NCBI GenBank assembly: GCA_964532595.1 | Contig: CAZHIQ010000009.1 | Coordinates: forward strand, 27,850 to 91,849 | Source of the DNA: Chryseosolibacter sp964532595 | GTDB taxonomy: Bacteria; Bacteroidota; Bacteroidia; Cytophagales; Cyclobacteriaceae | DNA length: 64,000 nt | Direction: 5' to 3' | In this document: in pieces, positions 35,125 to 43,719 of the stretch | How the letters are laid out: each line of letters opens with the position of its first letter | Numbering within the stretch: the first letter of the stretch is position 1 | Notes under the pieces: generated by a model | The model's database searches: none | What the model saw: the letters and a program-made list of their open reading frames with translations, nothing else | What the model was told of the DNA's origin: nothing | Made by a program: the position numbers and the translations under genes

Positions 35125-35691
35125 TTATTCCCTGAATCCACTGATCCCTCCCGAGACGATAAACTTCATCGCCCGCGGAGCTGTCATCTTCAACGGACGG
35201 ATATTCTCCCTCGGCACGAAGTAGTGATATCCCGACACCGCATAAGAATGCGGAATGTATACTGCCACCATCTCGTGCAACCCCAATTCGGCAAGGTCTT
35301 CCTGTGTCACAAACCCAATCTGGTGAAGATCGTTCTCGCGATTGATCCGAATGAGAACCGGTTTGTTAAACTTTCGCTTATCCCCCACTACCGCACTGAG
35401 AAGATCTTTCAATGTCGAGTAGATAATTTTCACGAGCGGAATCCGATTCATCCCGGCGTCAAACCATCCAACAAGCGTTCTGAAAATATAGTGGCTTGAA
35501 AGATATCCTATTAATGTGATTACCGAGAAGATGATGAGAAAACCCAATCCCCAGTAGGGAAGATCTAGTTGTTCGTCCAGCCAGCTGAACGCAAAAAATA
35601 TGAAATATCCCGTGGCCACAACGGGCACGATGAACAGCGTACCACTCAGAAAGTAGCGCAGCAGGCGCGCAATAATTTCATTCGCATTCAT
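35125..35691 (-). CDS. DUF502 membrane protein, 188 aa
   Basis: Two N-terminal membrane segments (about 12-33 and 46-68), then a cytosolic-type domain with MNRIPLVKIIYSTLKDLLSAV, IGFVTQ, EMVAVYIPHSYAVSGYHYFVPRENIRPL and AMKFIVSGGI, all DUF502 hallmarks. The function of the family is not known. It is convergent with mnmA (12 bases between the stops) and lies just downstream of cmk, so it may share that transcript. Confidence 0.85.
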   Translation of the reverse strand: MNANEIIARLLRYFLSGTLFIVPVVATGYFIFFAFSWLDEQLDLPYWGLGFLIIFSVITLIGYLSSHYIFRTLVGWFDAGMNRIPLVKIIYSTLKDLLSAVVGDKRKFNKPVLIRINRENDLHQIGFVTQEDLAELGLHEMVAVYIPHSYAVSGYHYFVPRENIRPLKMTAPRAMKFIVSGGISGFRE

Positions 35692-35724
35692 AAACAGTGA
35701 TGATTAACGGCGGTCGGCCCCCGA

Positions 35725-36423
35725 CTATCGAGCGATGACCGGTTCAACGGCTCTCGCCAGCGCAAGTCTGACAACTTCATCAACTTGCTCATCGATCGTT
35801 ATGTGGGTGGTGTCAATTACCGTAGCGTCATCCGCTTGCCGCAATGGACTTTCGGTCCGTTCGGTATCAAGTTTGTCGCGCTGCCTGAGGTTCTCGATCA
35901 CATCATCGAGGTTCACGAGTTGGCCTCGTTCAAGCAGTTCCTGTTGTCGTCGATAGGCTCGAACATAAATATCGGCCGTCATGAAAATCTTGAGTTCGGC
36001 GGTAGGAAAAACCACGGTGCCAATGTCGCGCCCATCCATAACGACGCCTTTCTCTCGAGCCATCCGTCGTTGTTGTTCTACCATAGCGACGCGTACTTCG
36101 CGAATAGCACTTACCTGACTCACCCTCTCCGAGACGTGCATTTTCCGAATTTCCTTTTCCACGTTTCGTCCATTGAGAAAAGTTTCGGATGCGTTCTTAC
36201 CGTTAACCTTGAAAGTGACATGAACATCGGACAGAGCACGGGCGACAGCCCGGGGATCGGTGACCGCGATATGGTGTTCAACAAAGTATAGCGTGACCGC
36301 CCGATACATTGCGCCTGTATCGATATATCGATATCCCAATACCCGTGCAACCTGCTGCGCGGTAGTGCTCTTGCCGCACGCAGAGTACCCGTCAATAGCG
36401 ATGACGATCTTACGCATTCGCAT
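35725..36423 (-). CDS. cmk: cytidylate kinase, 232 aa
   Basis: Phosphorylates CMP/dCMP. Seen: P-loop IDGYSACGKSTTAQQVA (about 9-24), YIDTGAMYRAVTL, GRDIGTVVFPTAELKIFMTAD, RQQELLERGQ and the C-terminal DDATVIDTTHITIDEQVDEVV. ATG at 36423 is preferred over an upstream GTG because it overlaps the stop of a tiny lipoprotein gene as TGATG, which suggests coupled translation. Confidence 0.93.
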   Translation of the reverse strand: MRMRKIVIAIDGYSACGKSTTAQQVARVLGYRYIDTGAMYRAVTLYFVEHHIAVTDPRAVARALSDVHVTFKVNGKNASETFLNGRNVEKEIRKMHVSERVSQVSAIREVRVAMVEQQRRMAREKGVVMDGRDIGTVVFPTAELKIFMTADIYVRAYRRQQELLERGQLVNLDDVIENLRQRDKLDTERTESPLRQADDATVIDTTHITIDEQVDEVVRLALARAVEPVIAR

Positions 36424-36557
36424 CAGCAGTCCTTTTGTGGACACGGTATCGGCTTTCCTGGCTTAAGCCGTTTGTTTTTTTGCGCAGCACATCCCTCCGA
36501 AAAGAGGAGCGCGGCCAACAGAAAAAAGATCAGTGAACGTTTCAAATATCTTTCCAT
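36423..36557 (-). CDS. tiny lipoprotein, 44 aa
   Basis: From the ATG at 36557: a signal peptide (MERYLKRSLIFFLLAALLFSEGC) with lipobox FSEGC, leaving a mature peptide of only about 22 residues that ends KPGKPIPCPQKDC with two further Cys. Its stop overlaps the cmk start (TGATG). I do not recognise a described function. It is likely to be a real exported lipopeptide because signal, lipobox and coupling agree; it is too short for most gene finders. Confidence 0.65.
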   Translation of the reverse strand: MERYLKRSLIFFLLAALLFSEGCAAQKNKRLKPGKPIPCPQKDC

Positions 36558-36663
36558 TAGGTGATGCGTAAAAGTAGCAAAAAAGGGTACCTCCTGCCAA
36601 TTCCAACCCAAACCGGAAACATTGAATTGACAACCAGCGTTATAGCTCTAAAACTGCCACACC

Positions 36664-36930
36664 ATGAATAATGATGAAGGAAGGAACGAACGGGCATTCA
36701 GGAACTTTGGAAAGCGCATTGACAGCTTTTTGGAGGAACTGGACGAAGCCGGCGAACGACTTCGAAAAGAGTTTGAAGCCAAGTTCGAAGAATTGAAAGA
36801 AGCCGGTGAACGGCTGAAGAAAGAGGCCAACGACAGTGAGCGCTGGAAAGAGGTCGAAAGCAGCCTCAAGAAGGCGGGCGACGAACTAACCCAGGCCTTC
36901 AAAGCGGCATTTCGCAAGCGGCGTGCTTAG
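36664..36930 (+). CDS. short charged helical protein, 88 aa
   Basis: ATG at 36664. Almost entirely Glu/Lys/Arg with heptad-like leucines. A 13-residue unit occurs twice: EELDEAGERLRKE and EELKEAGERLKKE, 24 residues apart. It should form a soluble amphipathic helix or coiled coil. No signal or membrane part. It stops two bases from the converging aldehyde dehydrogenase gene. Function unknown; apolipoprotein-like or filament-like roles are only guesses. Confidence 0.65.
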   Translation: MNNDEGRNERAFRNFGKRIDSFLEELDEAGERLRKEFEAKFEELKEAGERLKKEANDSERWKEVESSLKKAGDELTQAFKAAFRKRRA

Positions 36931-36932
36931 GC

Positions 36933-38285
36933 CTAGGCGATGTAAATTGTTTTTGCATTGAGAAACTCCTTTATGCCGAGTTCTGACAGTTCGCGTCCGT
37001 AACCGGACTTTTTAATTCCCCCGAAAGGGAGGCGTTGGTCGGAACGCACAAGCGAATTCACAAAAACGCTACCGGCGGCTATTTCTCTCGCAACGCGTTC
37101 ACCCCGCTGAGGATCGCGTGTCCACACAGAGGCACCGAGCCCGTAGCGGTTGTTGTTGGCCAGTGCGATCGCCTCCTGCTCATCGCGTGCAGTAATCACA
37201 GCAGCCACAGGTCCGAACATTTCCTCGTCGAACGCCTTCATACCGGGTCGGACCTTATCGAGAACAGCCGGTTGGAAATTTGCACCGTTGCGTTCACCGC
37301 CGACGACCAACCGCGCCCCCGACGACAGAGAAGCTTTCACCTGACCCGCGAGATCCTCCGCCAGGTCGATTCGCGCAAGGGGCCCCGTAGTTGTATCGTC
37401 CAACAACTGATTGCCCTGTTTCAGTGCGCGCACGTTTTGGCTTAAGCGCTCAAGAAAATCCTCTGCTACGGCAGCGTCAACAATGAATCGCTTTGCCGCT
37501 ATACACGATTGTCCCGCATTTTGCATACGCGATTGCGTAGCCATGCGGGCGGCGAGATCAAGGTCAGCGTCTTTCAGCACCACAAAGGGATCGCTTCCTC
37601 CCAGTTCGAGCACAGTCTTCTTAATATTTTTCCCGGCTGTCGCCGCTACGCGGGTGCCTGCGGCCTCGCTTCCCGTCAGGGTTACCGCGGCGACCCGATC
37701 GTCGGCGATGATATTCTCAACTTTTGATGATCCAACGAGCAGGGTTTGAAATGCACCCTGAGGAAAACCGGCCTCCTGAAAAACGTCTTCAATCGCCAAC
37801 GCACATTGGGGGACATTACTCGCATGCTTCAACACCCCGACATTCCCGGCCATCAACGTCGGCGCGGCAAAACGAAATACCTGCCAAAACGGAAAATTCC
37901 AGGGCATTATTGCCAGCACCAATCCAAGAGGTTGAAAGGAAACCAGGCTTCTGGAGGCGTCAGTCTCAATGATTTCATCCTTGAGAAATGCCTCCGCATT
38001 TTCCGCGAAGAAGTCGCACGCATTAGCACATTTTTCAACCTCCGCACGTGCTTCCGACAGCACCTTGCCCATCTCCTCGGCAATAGTATGGGCATACTTG
38101 TCGCGGTTCTTCCGCAAAACCCCGGCAGCTGCCTTCATAAACTTTGCTCGCTCGTTGAACGACTGGCGTTGCCAATCGCGAAACGTATTCATGGCAATGT
38201 CCAATCGGCGGTCAACTTCGCTATCGGCGTGCTCTTCAAACTCGGCGAGTAGCGACTGATCAAAAGGGTTTACGGACTTGAGCAT
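36933..38285 (-). CDS. succinate-semialdehyde dehydrogenase-type aldehyde dehydrogenase, 450 aa
   Basis: NAD(P)-dependent aldehyde dehydrogenase: MPWNFPFWQVFR near residue 128, GSEAAG, catalytic Glu227 in LELGG, catalytic Cys261 in NAGQSCIAAKRF, and EMFGPVAAVI. It resembles the GabD/Sad group (NNRYGLGASVWTRD, GGIKKSGYGRELS), which oxidises succinate semialdehyde. ATG at 38285 is used in place of a TTG eight codons earlier. Substrate is inferred from family resemblance; no gabT partner is beside it. Confidence 0.9.
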   Translation of the reverse strand: MLKSVNPFDQSLLAEFEEHADSEVDRRLDIAMNTFRDWQRQSFNERAKFMKAAAGVLRKNRDKYAHTIAEEMGKVLSEARAEVEKCANACDFFAENAEAFLKDEIIETDASRSLVSFQPLGLVLAIMPWNFPFWQVFRFAAPTLMAGNVGVLKHASNVPQCALAIEDVFQEAGFPQGAFQTLLVGSSKVENIIADDRVAAVTLTGSEAAGTRVAATAGKNIKKTVLELGGSDPFVVLKDADLDLAARMATQSRMQNAGQSCIAAKRFIVDAAVAEDFLERLSQNVRALKQGNQLLDDTTTGPLARIDLAEDLAGQVKASLSSGARLVVGGERNGANFQPAVLDKVRPGMKAFDEEMFGPVAAVITARDEQEAIALANNNRYGLGASVWTRDPQRGERVAREIAAGSVFVNSLVRSDQRLPFGGIKKSGYGRELSELGIKEFLNAKTIYIA

Positions 38286-38345
38286 AGCGTGTGGATTTGT
38301 AGCCAATTTCCTCGAAGTAAAGCTACCAAAAAAGGACCAGCCCGA

Positions 38346-39050
38346 TCAGGGTTCCGACCGCACCGTGCTTGCTCCGGACACTTCCGATTCCACTATCGGC
38401 GTACCACGGTATCGAATGTGGCTGGCGCCGCTGGCGCGTGCGTCAAGCAGGCTGGCCGCCGTCAGTTCGGCCATACTCGCGCCGGAGGCGACGACGGAAG
38501 CCTCTTCAACTGGAAAGTTAAAAGCCTTGAGAATAGACGCTCCCGAGAGATCAGCGGTCATCGTTTCGCCATAACCCCTTGCCGTGAGATGCGAAGCACC
38601 CGTAAGCACCGCTTTCAGTCGGGGCGTACTCACATTCAGTTGACAAAGCGACCCCCCTGACAAGTAGACGTTAAGTGATTCCAGGTCATCAAAACGGCTG
38701 ACATTAGCGTTCACCCCTCCGGAGAAGTGAACCGCTTTCAATTGAGGCATGGTAACATACACGTACGTCTCATGGCGCCGGCGCCGGGCATCATCATACC
38801 GCACCACTAAAGTTCCGCCTTCATTCTTAACCACCAGGTCATCGAGATTTCTGCGATCCCCTCTAACGGACACGGAGAAAATTTCATCGTAGCGGACCTC
38901 GACGTGGAAACCGTGTCCAATTTCAACCCGGTCAAAATCGATCACCGAATACCGTTTCTCGCCTTCCTGGCGGGGGCCGGGATCTTCTACATTACAGGAG
39001 CTGAGTAATACGCCAACGACGAGAGTCGCGGCCAGGGTTTGGAGTTTCAT
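38346..39050 (-). CDS. GIN-domain (DUF2807) lipoprotein, 234 aa
   Basis: Signal peptide with lipobox LLSSC (MKLQTLAATLVVGVLLSSC), followed by a GIN-type right-handed beta repeat: SVIDFDRVEIGHGFHVEVRYDE, LKAVHFSGGVNANV, LKAVLTGASHLTARGYGETMTADLSGAS and further GAS-containing turns to the end. The domain is common in Bacteroidota as a periplasmic or surface protein of unknown function. Two ATGs (39050, 39062) are possible; the first gives the shorter, cleaner signal. Confidence 0.85.
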   Translation of the reverse strand: MKLQTLAATLVVGVLLSSCNVEDPGPRQEGEKRYSVIDFDRVEIGHGFHVEVRYDEIFSVSVRGDRRNLDDLVVKNEGGTLVVRYDDARRRRHETYVYVTMPQLKAVHFSGGVNANVSRFDDLESLNVYLSGGSLCQLNVSTPRLKAVLTGASHLTARGYGETMTADLSGASILKAFNFPVEEASVVASGASMAELTAASLLDARASGASHIRYRGTPIVESEVSGASTVRSEP

Positions 39051-39125
39051 TGCGTAGTTCATTGGGAATGTATTAACGATGGATAGACACCCAAGGGTTA
39101 CATCACCCCTACCCAAGCCCCCAAA

Positions 39126-39151
39126 AAAAAAGGGGCTTTCGCCCCTTTTTT
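39126..39151 (-). terminator. bidirectional terminator after tsf
   Basis: AAAAAAGGGGC pairs with GCCCCTTTTTT around a TTTC loop. It lies about 20 bases past the tsf stop, closing the rplM-rpsI-rpsB-tsf operon. Confidence 0.9.
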
Positions 39152-39169
39152 CTATATCTCAAGAAGTCA

Positions 39170-40003
39170 TTAGCCAATCGCCACGCGGCGGAACTCAGCT
39201 ACCGTAAGACCCTTGCTTACACTATCCAGGTATTGAGCGACCGACTTGGAGTTGTCCTTTACAAAGGGCTGAGCCAGCAGTGTGTTTTCTTTAAAGAACT
39301 TCTGCAGTTTACCCTGTGCAATTTTCTCAACCATATTTTCCGGTTTGCCTTCTGCCAGAATCTGCGCCTTGGCAATTTCGAGTTCTTTCTCAATCACTGA
39401 GCGATCTACTGATTTCTCGTCAACGGCAACGGGATTCATGGCGGCGATTTGCATACCCACATCCTTACCCGCTTCCGTTACATCGGCGCCGTTCACGCCT
39501 TTCAGGACAACGAGTACTCCCAGTTTAGAACCGGCATGGACGTAGGGCACGACAGCCTCTCCCTGCAGGTGAACATATTCGCTGACTTCAATCTTCTCGC
39601 CGATTTTTCCAACCAGCTCTACGATTTTCTCCTGCACCGTCAGGTTGCCAAGCTTCAGACCGAGCAACGCCTCTTTGTCAGCCGGCTTATTAGCAAAAGC
39701 GGCCTCGGCGATGTCATTGCCCAGCGTCTGGAACTCTTCGTTCTTACCCACGAAATCCGTTTCGCAATTCAGCGCCACCAATACAGCATCCTTGTTATCG
39801 TCGCTGACCTTCACAAACACAGCTCCTTCTTTGGCATCACGGTCCGAACGGGACGCAGAAACCTTTTGGCCCTTCTTCCGGAGAATTTCAATGGCTTTGT
39901 CAAAATCACCTTCCGCTTCTGCGAGGGCTTTTTTACAATCCATCATACCGGCTCCCGTCATCTGACGGAGTTTGTTTACATCTTGTGCTGAAATGGCTGA
40001 CAT
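39170..40003 (-). CDS. tsf: elongation factor Ts, 277 aa
   Basis: Nucleotide exchange factor for EF-Tu. Seen: the UBA-like N-domain (INKLRQMTGAGMMDCKKALAEAEGD seen as VNKLRQMTGAGMMDCKKAL), the core GAVFVKVSDDNKDAVLVALNCETDFV, and MQIAAMNPVAVDEKSVD. Length is typical. It follows rpsB after 153 bases that contain a 12-bp hairpin. Confidence 0.96.
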   Translation of the reverse strand: MSAISAQDVNKLRQMTGAGMMDCKKALAEAEGDFDKAIEILRKKGQKVSASRSDRDAKEGAVFVKVSDDNKDAVLVALNCETDFVGKNEEFQTLGNDIAEAAFANKPADKEALLGLKLGNLTVQEKIVELVGKIGEKIEVSEYVHLQGEAVVPYVHAGSKLGVLVVLKGVNGADVTEAGKDVGMQIAAMNPVAVDEKSVDRSVIEKELEIAKAQILAEGKPENMVEKIAQGKLQKFFKENTLLAQPFVKDNSKSVAQYLDSVSKGLTVAEFRRVAIG

Positions 40004-40073
40004 ACGAATTTTTGGTTACGAATACGAAGTACGTTATGAGTACAAATAATCCGGGGCGAACCCCTTTAAACAA

Positions 40074-40102
40074 CTAAACATCGGCATGGGGCCGATGTTT
40101 AG
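40074..40102 (-). promoter_or_regulatory. perfect 12-bp hairpin between rpsB and tsf
   Basis: CTAAACATCGGC (40074-40085) and GCCGATGTTTAG (40091-40102) are exact inverted copies around five bases. On the minus strand it is not followed by a clear T run, so it may be a weak terminator, a processing site or a spacer structure between the two genes. A smaller hairpin, GGGGCGAACCCC (40054-40065), follows it. Confidence 0.5.
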
Positions 40103-40156
40103 TACAAGTTTATGCTTGCTGTAAAGCGACAGACAACGGCATCCCGCTACTGCGGA

Positions 40157-40930
40157 TCAGGCTTTTGACTCCTCTACAGGTTCGTCAACTTTGCGCTTGT
40201 CATCTTCTTCTTTCTTCAGCGCGGCCTCTTCCTTGTCTTTCTTACGCTCCATCAGCGCCTCTTCAATCACCTTGCCGATATAGCCGGTTAACAGGGAGAT
40301 TGACTTGAATGCGTCATCATTGCAGGGAATCGGGAAGTCGACACCTGAAGGATCGCTATTGGTATCTACCAGGGCAAAGACCGGAATGTTCAGTTTTTGC
40401 GCTTCAGTAACCGCGATGTGCTCACGCTTTACGTCGATCACGAACAAGGCAGCCGGCAAGCGGTTCAAATCAGCGATACCGCCGAGGAGTTTTTCCAGCT
40501 TGGCCTTTTCACGGGTCACCATAAGGCGCTCGCGCTTCGCCATGTTCAGGAAGGACTCGTCCTTCATGAGTTTATCAATCTGCGAAAGCTTTTTCAGCGA
40601 TTTGCGGATCGTCGCAAAGTTTGTCAACATACCACCGAGCCAGCGCTCAGTTACGTATGGCATATTAAGACGCTTTGCTTCTTCGGTCACGATGTCTTTA
40701 GCCTGTTTCTTGGTGGCTACAAACATGATCTTCCGGCCCGAGCGAACAATGTTCTTGAGGGCAAACGTCGCCTCATCCAGTTTGGCGAGGGTCTTGTTCA
40801 AATCGATGATGTGGATCCCGTTGTTTTCCATGAAGATGTACTCGGCCATCTTCGGATTCCACTTACGGGTAAGGTGACCAAAGTGGACACCTGCATCCAA
40901 CAATTCCTGATATGTTAATTTATCTGCCAT
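40157..40930 (-). CDS. rpsB: 30S ribosomal protein S2, 257 aa
   Basis: Seen: LDAGVHFGHLTRKWNPKMAEYIF, IIDLNKTLAKLDEA, VATKKQAKD, YVTERWLGGMLTNF, VIDVKREHIAVTEAQKLNIPVFALVDTNSDP and NDDAFKSI. The C-terminal tail is a charged Lys/Glu stretch. ATG at 40930 is the real start (MADKLTYQELLDAG); the frame is open 25 codons further but into the rpsI overlap. It follows rpsI by 13 bases. Confidence 0.97.
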   Translation of the reverse strand: MADKLTYQELLDAGVHFGHLTRKWNPKMAEYIFMENNGIHIIDLNKTLAKLDEATFALKNIVRSGRKIMFVATKKQAKDIVTEEAKRLNMPYVTERWLGGMLTNFATIRKSLKKLSQIDKLMKDESFLNMAKRERLMVTREKAKLEKLLGGIADLNRLPAALFVIDVKREHIAVTEAQKLNIPVFALVDTNSDPSGVDFPIPCNDDAFKSISLLTGYIGKVIEEALMERKKDKEEAALKKEEDDKRKVDEPVEESKA

Positions 40931-40943
40931 GAATCTCTCTCGA

Positions 40944-41330
40944 TTAACGCTTGCTAAACTGGAATCTCCTTCTCGCCTTCCTTCTACCGTACTTCTTGCG
41001 CTCAACCATGCGTGAATCGCGAGTCAACAGCCGCTCTTTTCTCAGTGCGGGTTTGTTCTCTTCATCTACTGCGACAAGGGCGCGGGCAATCCCGAGACGA
41101 ACGGCTTCTGCCTGACCTTTAATACCACCACCCTCGACGTTGATTGTAACATCGTACTGAGACTCTGCGTTGATAGCCGCAAGTGCCTGCAATACAGTGG
41201 TTTGGTGGATTTCAGACAGGAAGTAATCCTTGAGGCCACGGTTGTTTATGGTGATATCACCTTTTCCCGGTTTGAGATAAACCCGGGCAACGGAGGTCTT
41301 CCTTCTACCGATAGCGTTGAAAATCTGCAT
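40944..41330 (-). CDS. rpsI: 30S ribosomal protein S9, 128 aa
   Basis: Seen: GRRKTSVARVYLKPGKGDITINNRGLKDYF, GQAEAVRLGIARALV, LTRDSRMVERKKYGRRKARRRFQFSKR. The C-terminal SKR contacts P-site tRNA. Three bases after rplM. Confidence 0.97.
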   Translation of the reverse strand: MQIFNAIGRRKTSVARVYLKPGKGDITINNRGLKDYFLSEIHQTTVLQALAAINAESQYDVTINVEGGGIKGQAEAVRLGIARALVAVDEENKPALRKERLLTRDSRMVERKKYGRRKARRRFQFSKR

Positions 41331-41333
41331 TTA

Positions 41334-41777
41334 TCAGAATTTAATTTCCTTGGGTTGTTGTGCCTGATGGGGGTGCTCCGAACCTTTATATACATGGAGG
41401 TTGCGGAAAAGTTCACGACCCAGGCGATTTTTCGGCAACATGCCGCGCACCGCGTGCTCGATCAGCCGCTCGGGATATTTGCTGTGAATCAGCGAAGGCG
41501 TATGCTCACGCTGACCACCCGGATAACCGGAGTGCGTAAAAATCACGCGGTCCGTCCATTTCTTGCCAGTCATCTTCACCTTTTCTGCGTTGATGACAAT
41601 TACCTTGTCGCCACAGTCCAGGTGCGGAGAATAGCTAGGCTTATGCTTTCCGCGAATAATTTTGGCAATCTGACTCGCCACTCTACCCAACACCTGAGCG
41701 TTGGCGTCTACAATGACCCAGTCCTTCTCGGCAGTCGCCTTGTTGACGTGAGTGGTCTTATAGCTGTTATGATCCAT
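41334..41777 (-). CDS. rplM: 50S ribosomal protein L13, 147 aa
   Basis: Seen: WVIVDANAQVLGRVASQIAKIIRGKHKPSYSPHLDCGDKVIVINAEKV, the KWTDRVIFTHSGYPGGQREHTPS section and HAVRGMLPKNRLGRELFRNLHVYKG. First gene of the operon, with a promoter at 41829-41860. Confidence 0.97.
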   Translation of the reverse strand: MDHNSYKTTHVNKATAEKDWVIVDANAQVLGRVASQIAKIIRGKHKPSYSPHLDCGDKVIVINAEKVKMTGKKWTDRVIFTHSGYPGGQREHTPSLIHSKYPERLIEHAVRGMLPKNRLGRELFRNLHVYKGSEHPHQAQQPKEIKF

Positions 41778-41828
41778 TTTTTTGCGTAAGATTCAAATAA
41801 AATGCACCCTTCCTCTCAAAAAGGGACA

Positions 41829-41860
41829 CAAAGGTAAGTGTACTAATATTTAAATGCAAG
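41829..41860 (-). promoter_or_regulatory. promoter of rplM-rpsI-rpsB-tsf
   Basis: On the minus strand CTTG (41860-41857), a 20-base spacer and TACCTTTG (41836-41829) fit the Bacteroidota consensus. It predicts a leader of about 45 bases before the rplM ATG. Confidence 0.6.
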
Positions 41861-41927
41861 CAGGACCCAGATTATTCGCTTTTTCCGCGCAGCGGTCCAC
41901 CCACTTTCTTTTCATCTCCCGGTACGA

Positions 41928-42668
41928 CTAGCGATTGAGCTCCAACTGCCGAACCAGAGCCTTGAAATCTTTGGGATAAGGCGCCTCCACGATCTTCCTC
42001 CTGCCCGCCATGTCGTTGAATTGCAGGGAATAAGCGTGCAAAGCCATTCGTTTCATAAAAGGCTCTTCTTCCGTACCCTTTTTTAGCTTATACCCGCGTT
42101 TTATCGAGGAAAGAAGGAAGGGCTTGCCCCCGTAAACCTCATCGCCGGTGATTGACGCTTGTTTTAGCGACAAATGGATGCGAATCTGGTGCATTCGGCC
42201 GGTAATTGGTCGGCATTCGATGAGAGAATGGAACCGGAAAGCCTGGAGGGTGGTTAGCCACGTCTGAGCTGGTTTGCCCTCCGACCGGCTGATCCGCACC
42301 ACGCCATCGTCCATTTTCAGAATCGGAGCATCGACAAGCTCATCTCCGAAGTCGTGAACTCCATCAACTACCGCGTGATAAACCTTTCCCACTTCCCGAC
42401 TTTCAAACTGCATATTCAAGTGACGGTAAGCCTCCGGGTGCTTGGCGATGGCCAGCACGCCCGAAGTATCCTTGTCCAGCCGATGACATACCTGGGCATC
42501 CGCCCAGTACCCGCGAGCCAGCGCCAACAGGTTAACGGGCTCAATTCGGTCGTTGAGCGTGGAAAGAAAAGGCGGTTTGTTGACGAGAATGAAGTCTTCA
42601 TCCTCAAACAGCACAAGATCCTTAAAATCAATCTCTTTGTTCCTCCTTGGATATGTTGTCTTTTCCAT
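41928..42668 (-). CDS. RluA-family pseudouridine synthase, 246 aa
   Basis: Catalytic HRLDKDTSGVLAIAK (Asp in the DKDTSG motif), LVNKPPFLSTLND, VYHAVVDG, RPITGRMHQIRIHL and GDEVYGG. There is no S4 domain. Family members isomerise uridine in 23S rRNA or tRNA; the exact target is unknown. ATG at 42668 overlaps the kinase gene by 41 bases, an unusually long overlap. Confidence 0.9.
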   Translation of the reverse strand: MEKTTYPRRNKEIDFKDLVLFEDEDFILVNKPPFLSTLNDRIEPVNLLALARGYWADAQVCHRLDKDTSGVLAIAKHPEAYRHLNMQFESREVGKVYHAVVDGVHDFGDELVDAPILKMDDGVVRISRSEGKPAQTWLTTLQAFRFHSLIECRPITGRMHQIRIHLSLKQASITGDEVYGGKPFLLSSIKRGYKLKKGTEEEPFMKRMALHAYSLQFNDMAGRRKIVEAPYPKDFKALVRQLELNR

Positions 42669-43698
42669 CAGTAGCTGCTTGATCCTGACCGGTCGGCAGG
42701 GCAAACGTAAATATTGCCCCTTTACCGGGCTTACTTTCGACGGTCATGGTCGAGTGATGCCCGTCGAGAATATGCTTGACGATAGCCAGCCCCAGCCCCG
42801 TTCCACCTTTTTCCCGGCTGCGGCTTTTATCGATCCGGTAAAAACGCTCGAAGATACGATGAATATGCTCTTCGGGAATCCCCTTACCGAAATCCTGAAC
42901 AGCGATCGTCACAACATCATTCCCCGGTTGAAACGAAACTACAACCTCGCCGTCTTCCAACGAGTGATTGATCGCATTCGAAACCAGATTGACCAGCACC
43001 TGGCGAATCCGCAATTTGTCTGCCCAAACTTTCACCTTCGTCGCCGGGCTTTCCATCCGCAGTCTAACTCCTTTCTCATCAGCCCTGTCACGCAGTTCGT
43101 CCAGTACCTCCCGGGTGAGTGAAAACACGTCATACTCGGAGAAATGCATCCTGACCTGTCCCGTTTCGATATGCGACAGGGTCAACAGGTCTTGCACCAG
43201 CACATCCAGCCCATCGAGGCTCTTCGCTGCTTTCTTCAGAAACTTCTTGCGAATTTTTTTGTCTTTTGCTGCACCGTCGAGCAGAGTGTGGACAAATCCT
43301 TGAGCCGAAAAAATGGGTGTCTTTAGTTCATGAGACACATCAGCAATAAAATCACGTCGAAAAGCTTCGAGCTTCCGCATCCGCTCCAGTTCATTCTGCA
43401 TTTGCGCCAACCGGAGCGCGAGGGCTGTTTCTATGGCGTTAATCGACGCTGAAATATCGGCTTCGTCTTCGGGCACGCCCACTTGTAGCGATAAAAGCCG
43501 CTTTTTTAATTGCCGAAGGGGCCGCAACACCTGGTGGTCTATTATATAATAAAACAAGAAGTAAGTAGCTGCCCCAACTCCCAGAAAGACCAGCAGGTGT
43601 GACGCAAAGGCAATGCGGTCTACAACAAGGAGAACCGCGGTTACGACCAGCGCCACGGCAAGGGCAGTGAGAAGGCTAAGAACTTTCGGGTGCAGCAT
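42628..43698 (-). CDS. phoR: PhoR-like sensor histidine kinase, 356 aa
   Basis: Two N-terminal membrane helices (about 8-30 and 33-54) with almost no periplasmic loop, a HAMP-like linker (LRPLRQLKKRLLS), phosphorylation helix with His123 in DVSHELKTPIFSAQGF, and an ATPase domain with NLVSNAINHS, VQDFGKGIPEEH, FERFYRIDKSRSREKGGTGLGLAIVKHIL. This is the PhoR-type layout, pairing with the regulator gene 21 bases upstream. A phosphate signal is only inferred from the family. Confidence 0.9.
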   Translation of the reverse strand: MLHPKVLSLLTALAVALVVTAVLLVVDRIAFASHLLVFLGVGAATYFLFYYIIDHQVLRPLRQLKKRLLSLQVGVPEDEADISASINAIETALALRLAQMQNELERMRKLEAFRRDFIADVSHELKTPIFSAQGFVHTLLDGAAKDKKIRKKFLKKAAKSLDGLDVLVQDLLTLSHIETGQVRMHFSEYDVFSLTREVLDELRDRADEKGVRLRMESPATKVKVWADKLRIRQVLVNLVSNAINHSLEDGEVVVSFQPGNDVVTIAVQDFGKGIPEEHIHRIFERFYRIDKSRSREKGGTGLGLAIVKHILDGHHSTMTVESKPGKGAIFTFALPTGQDQAATDGKDNISKEEQRD

Positions 43699-43719
43699 GA
43701 ACGGACGTTTCGGGCGGAC

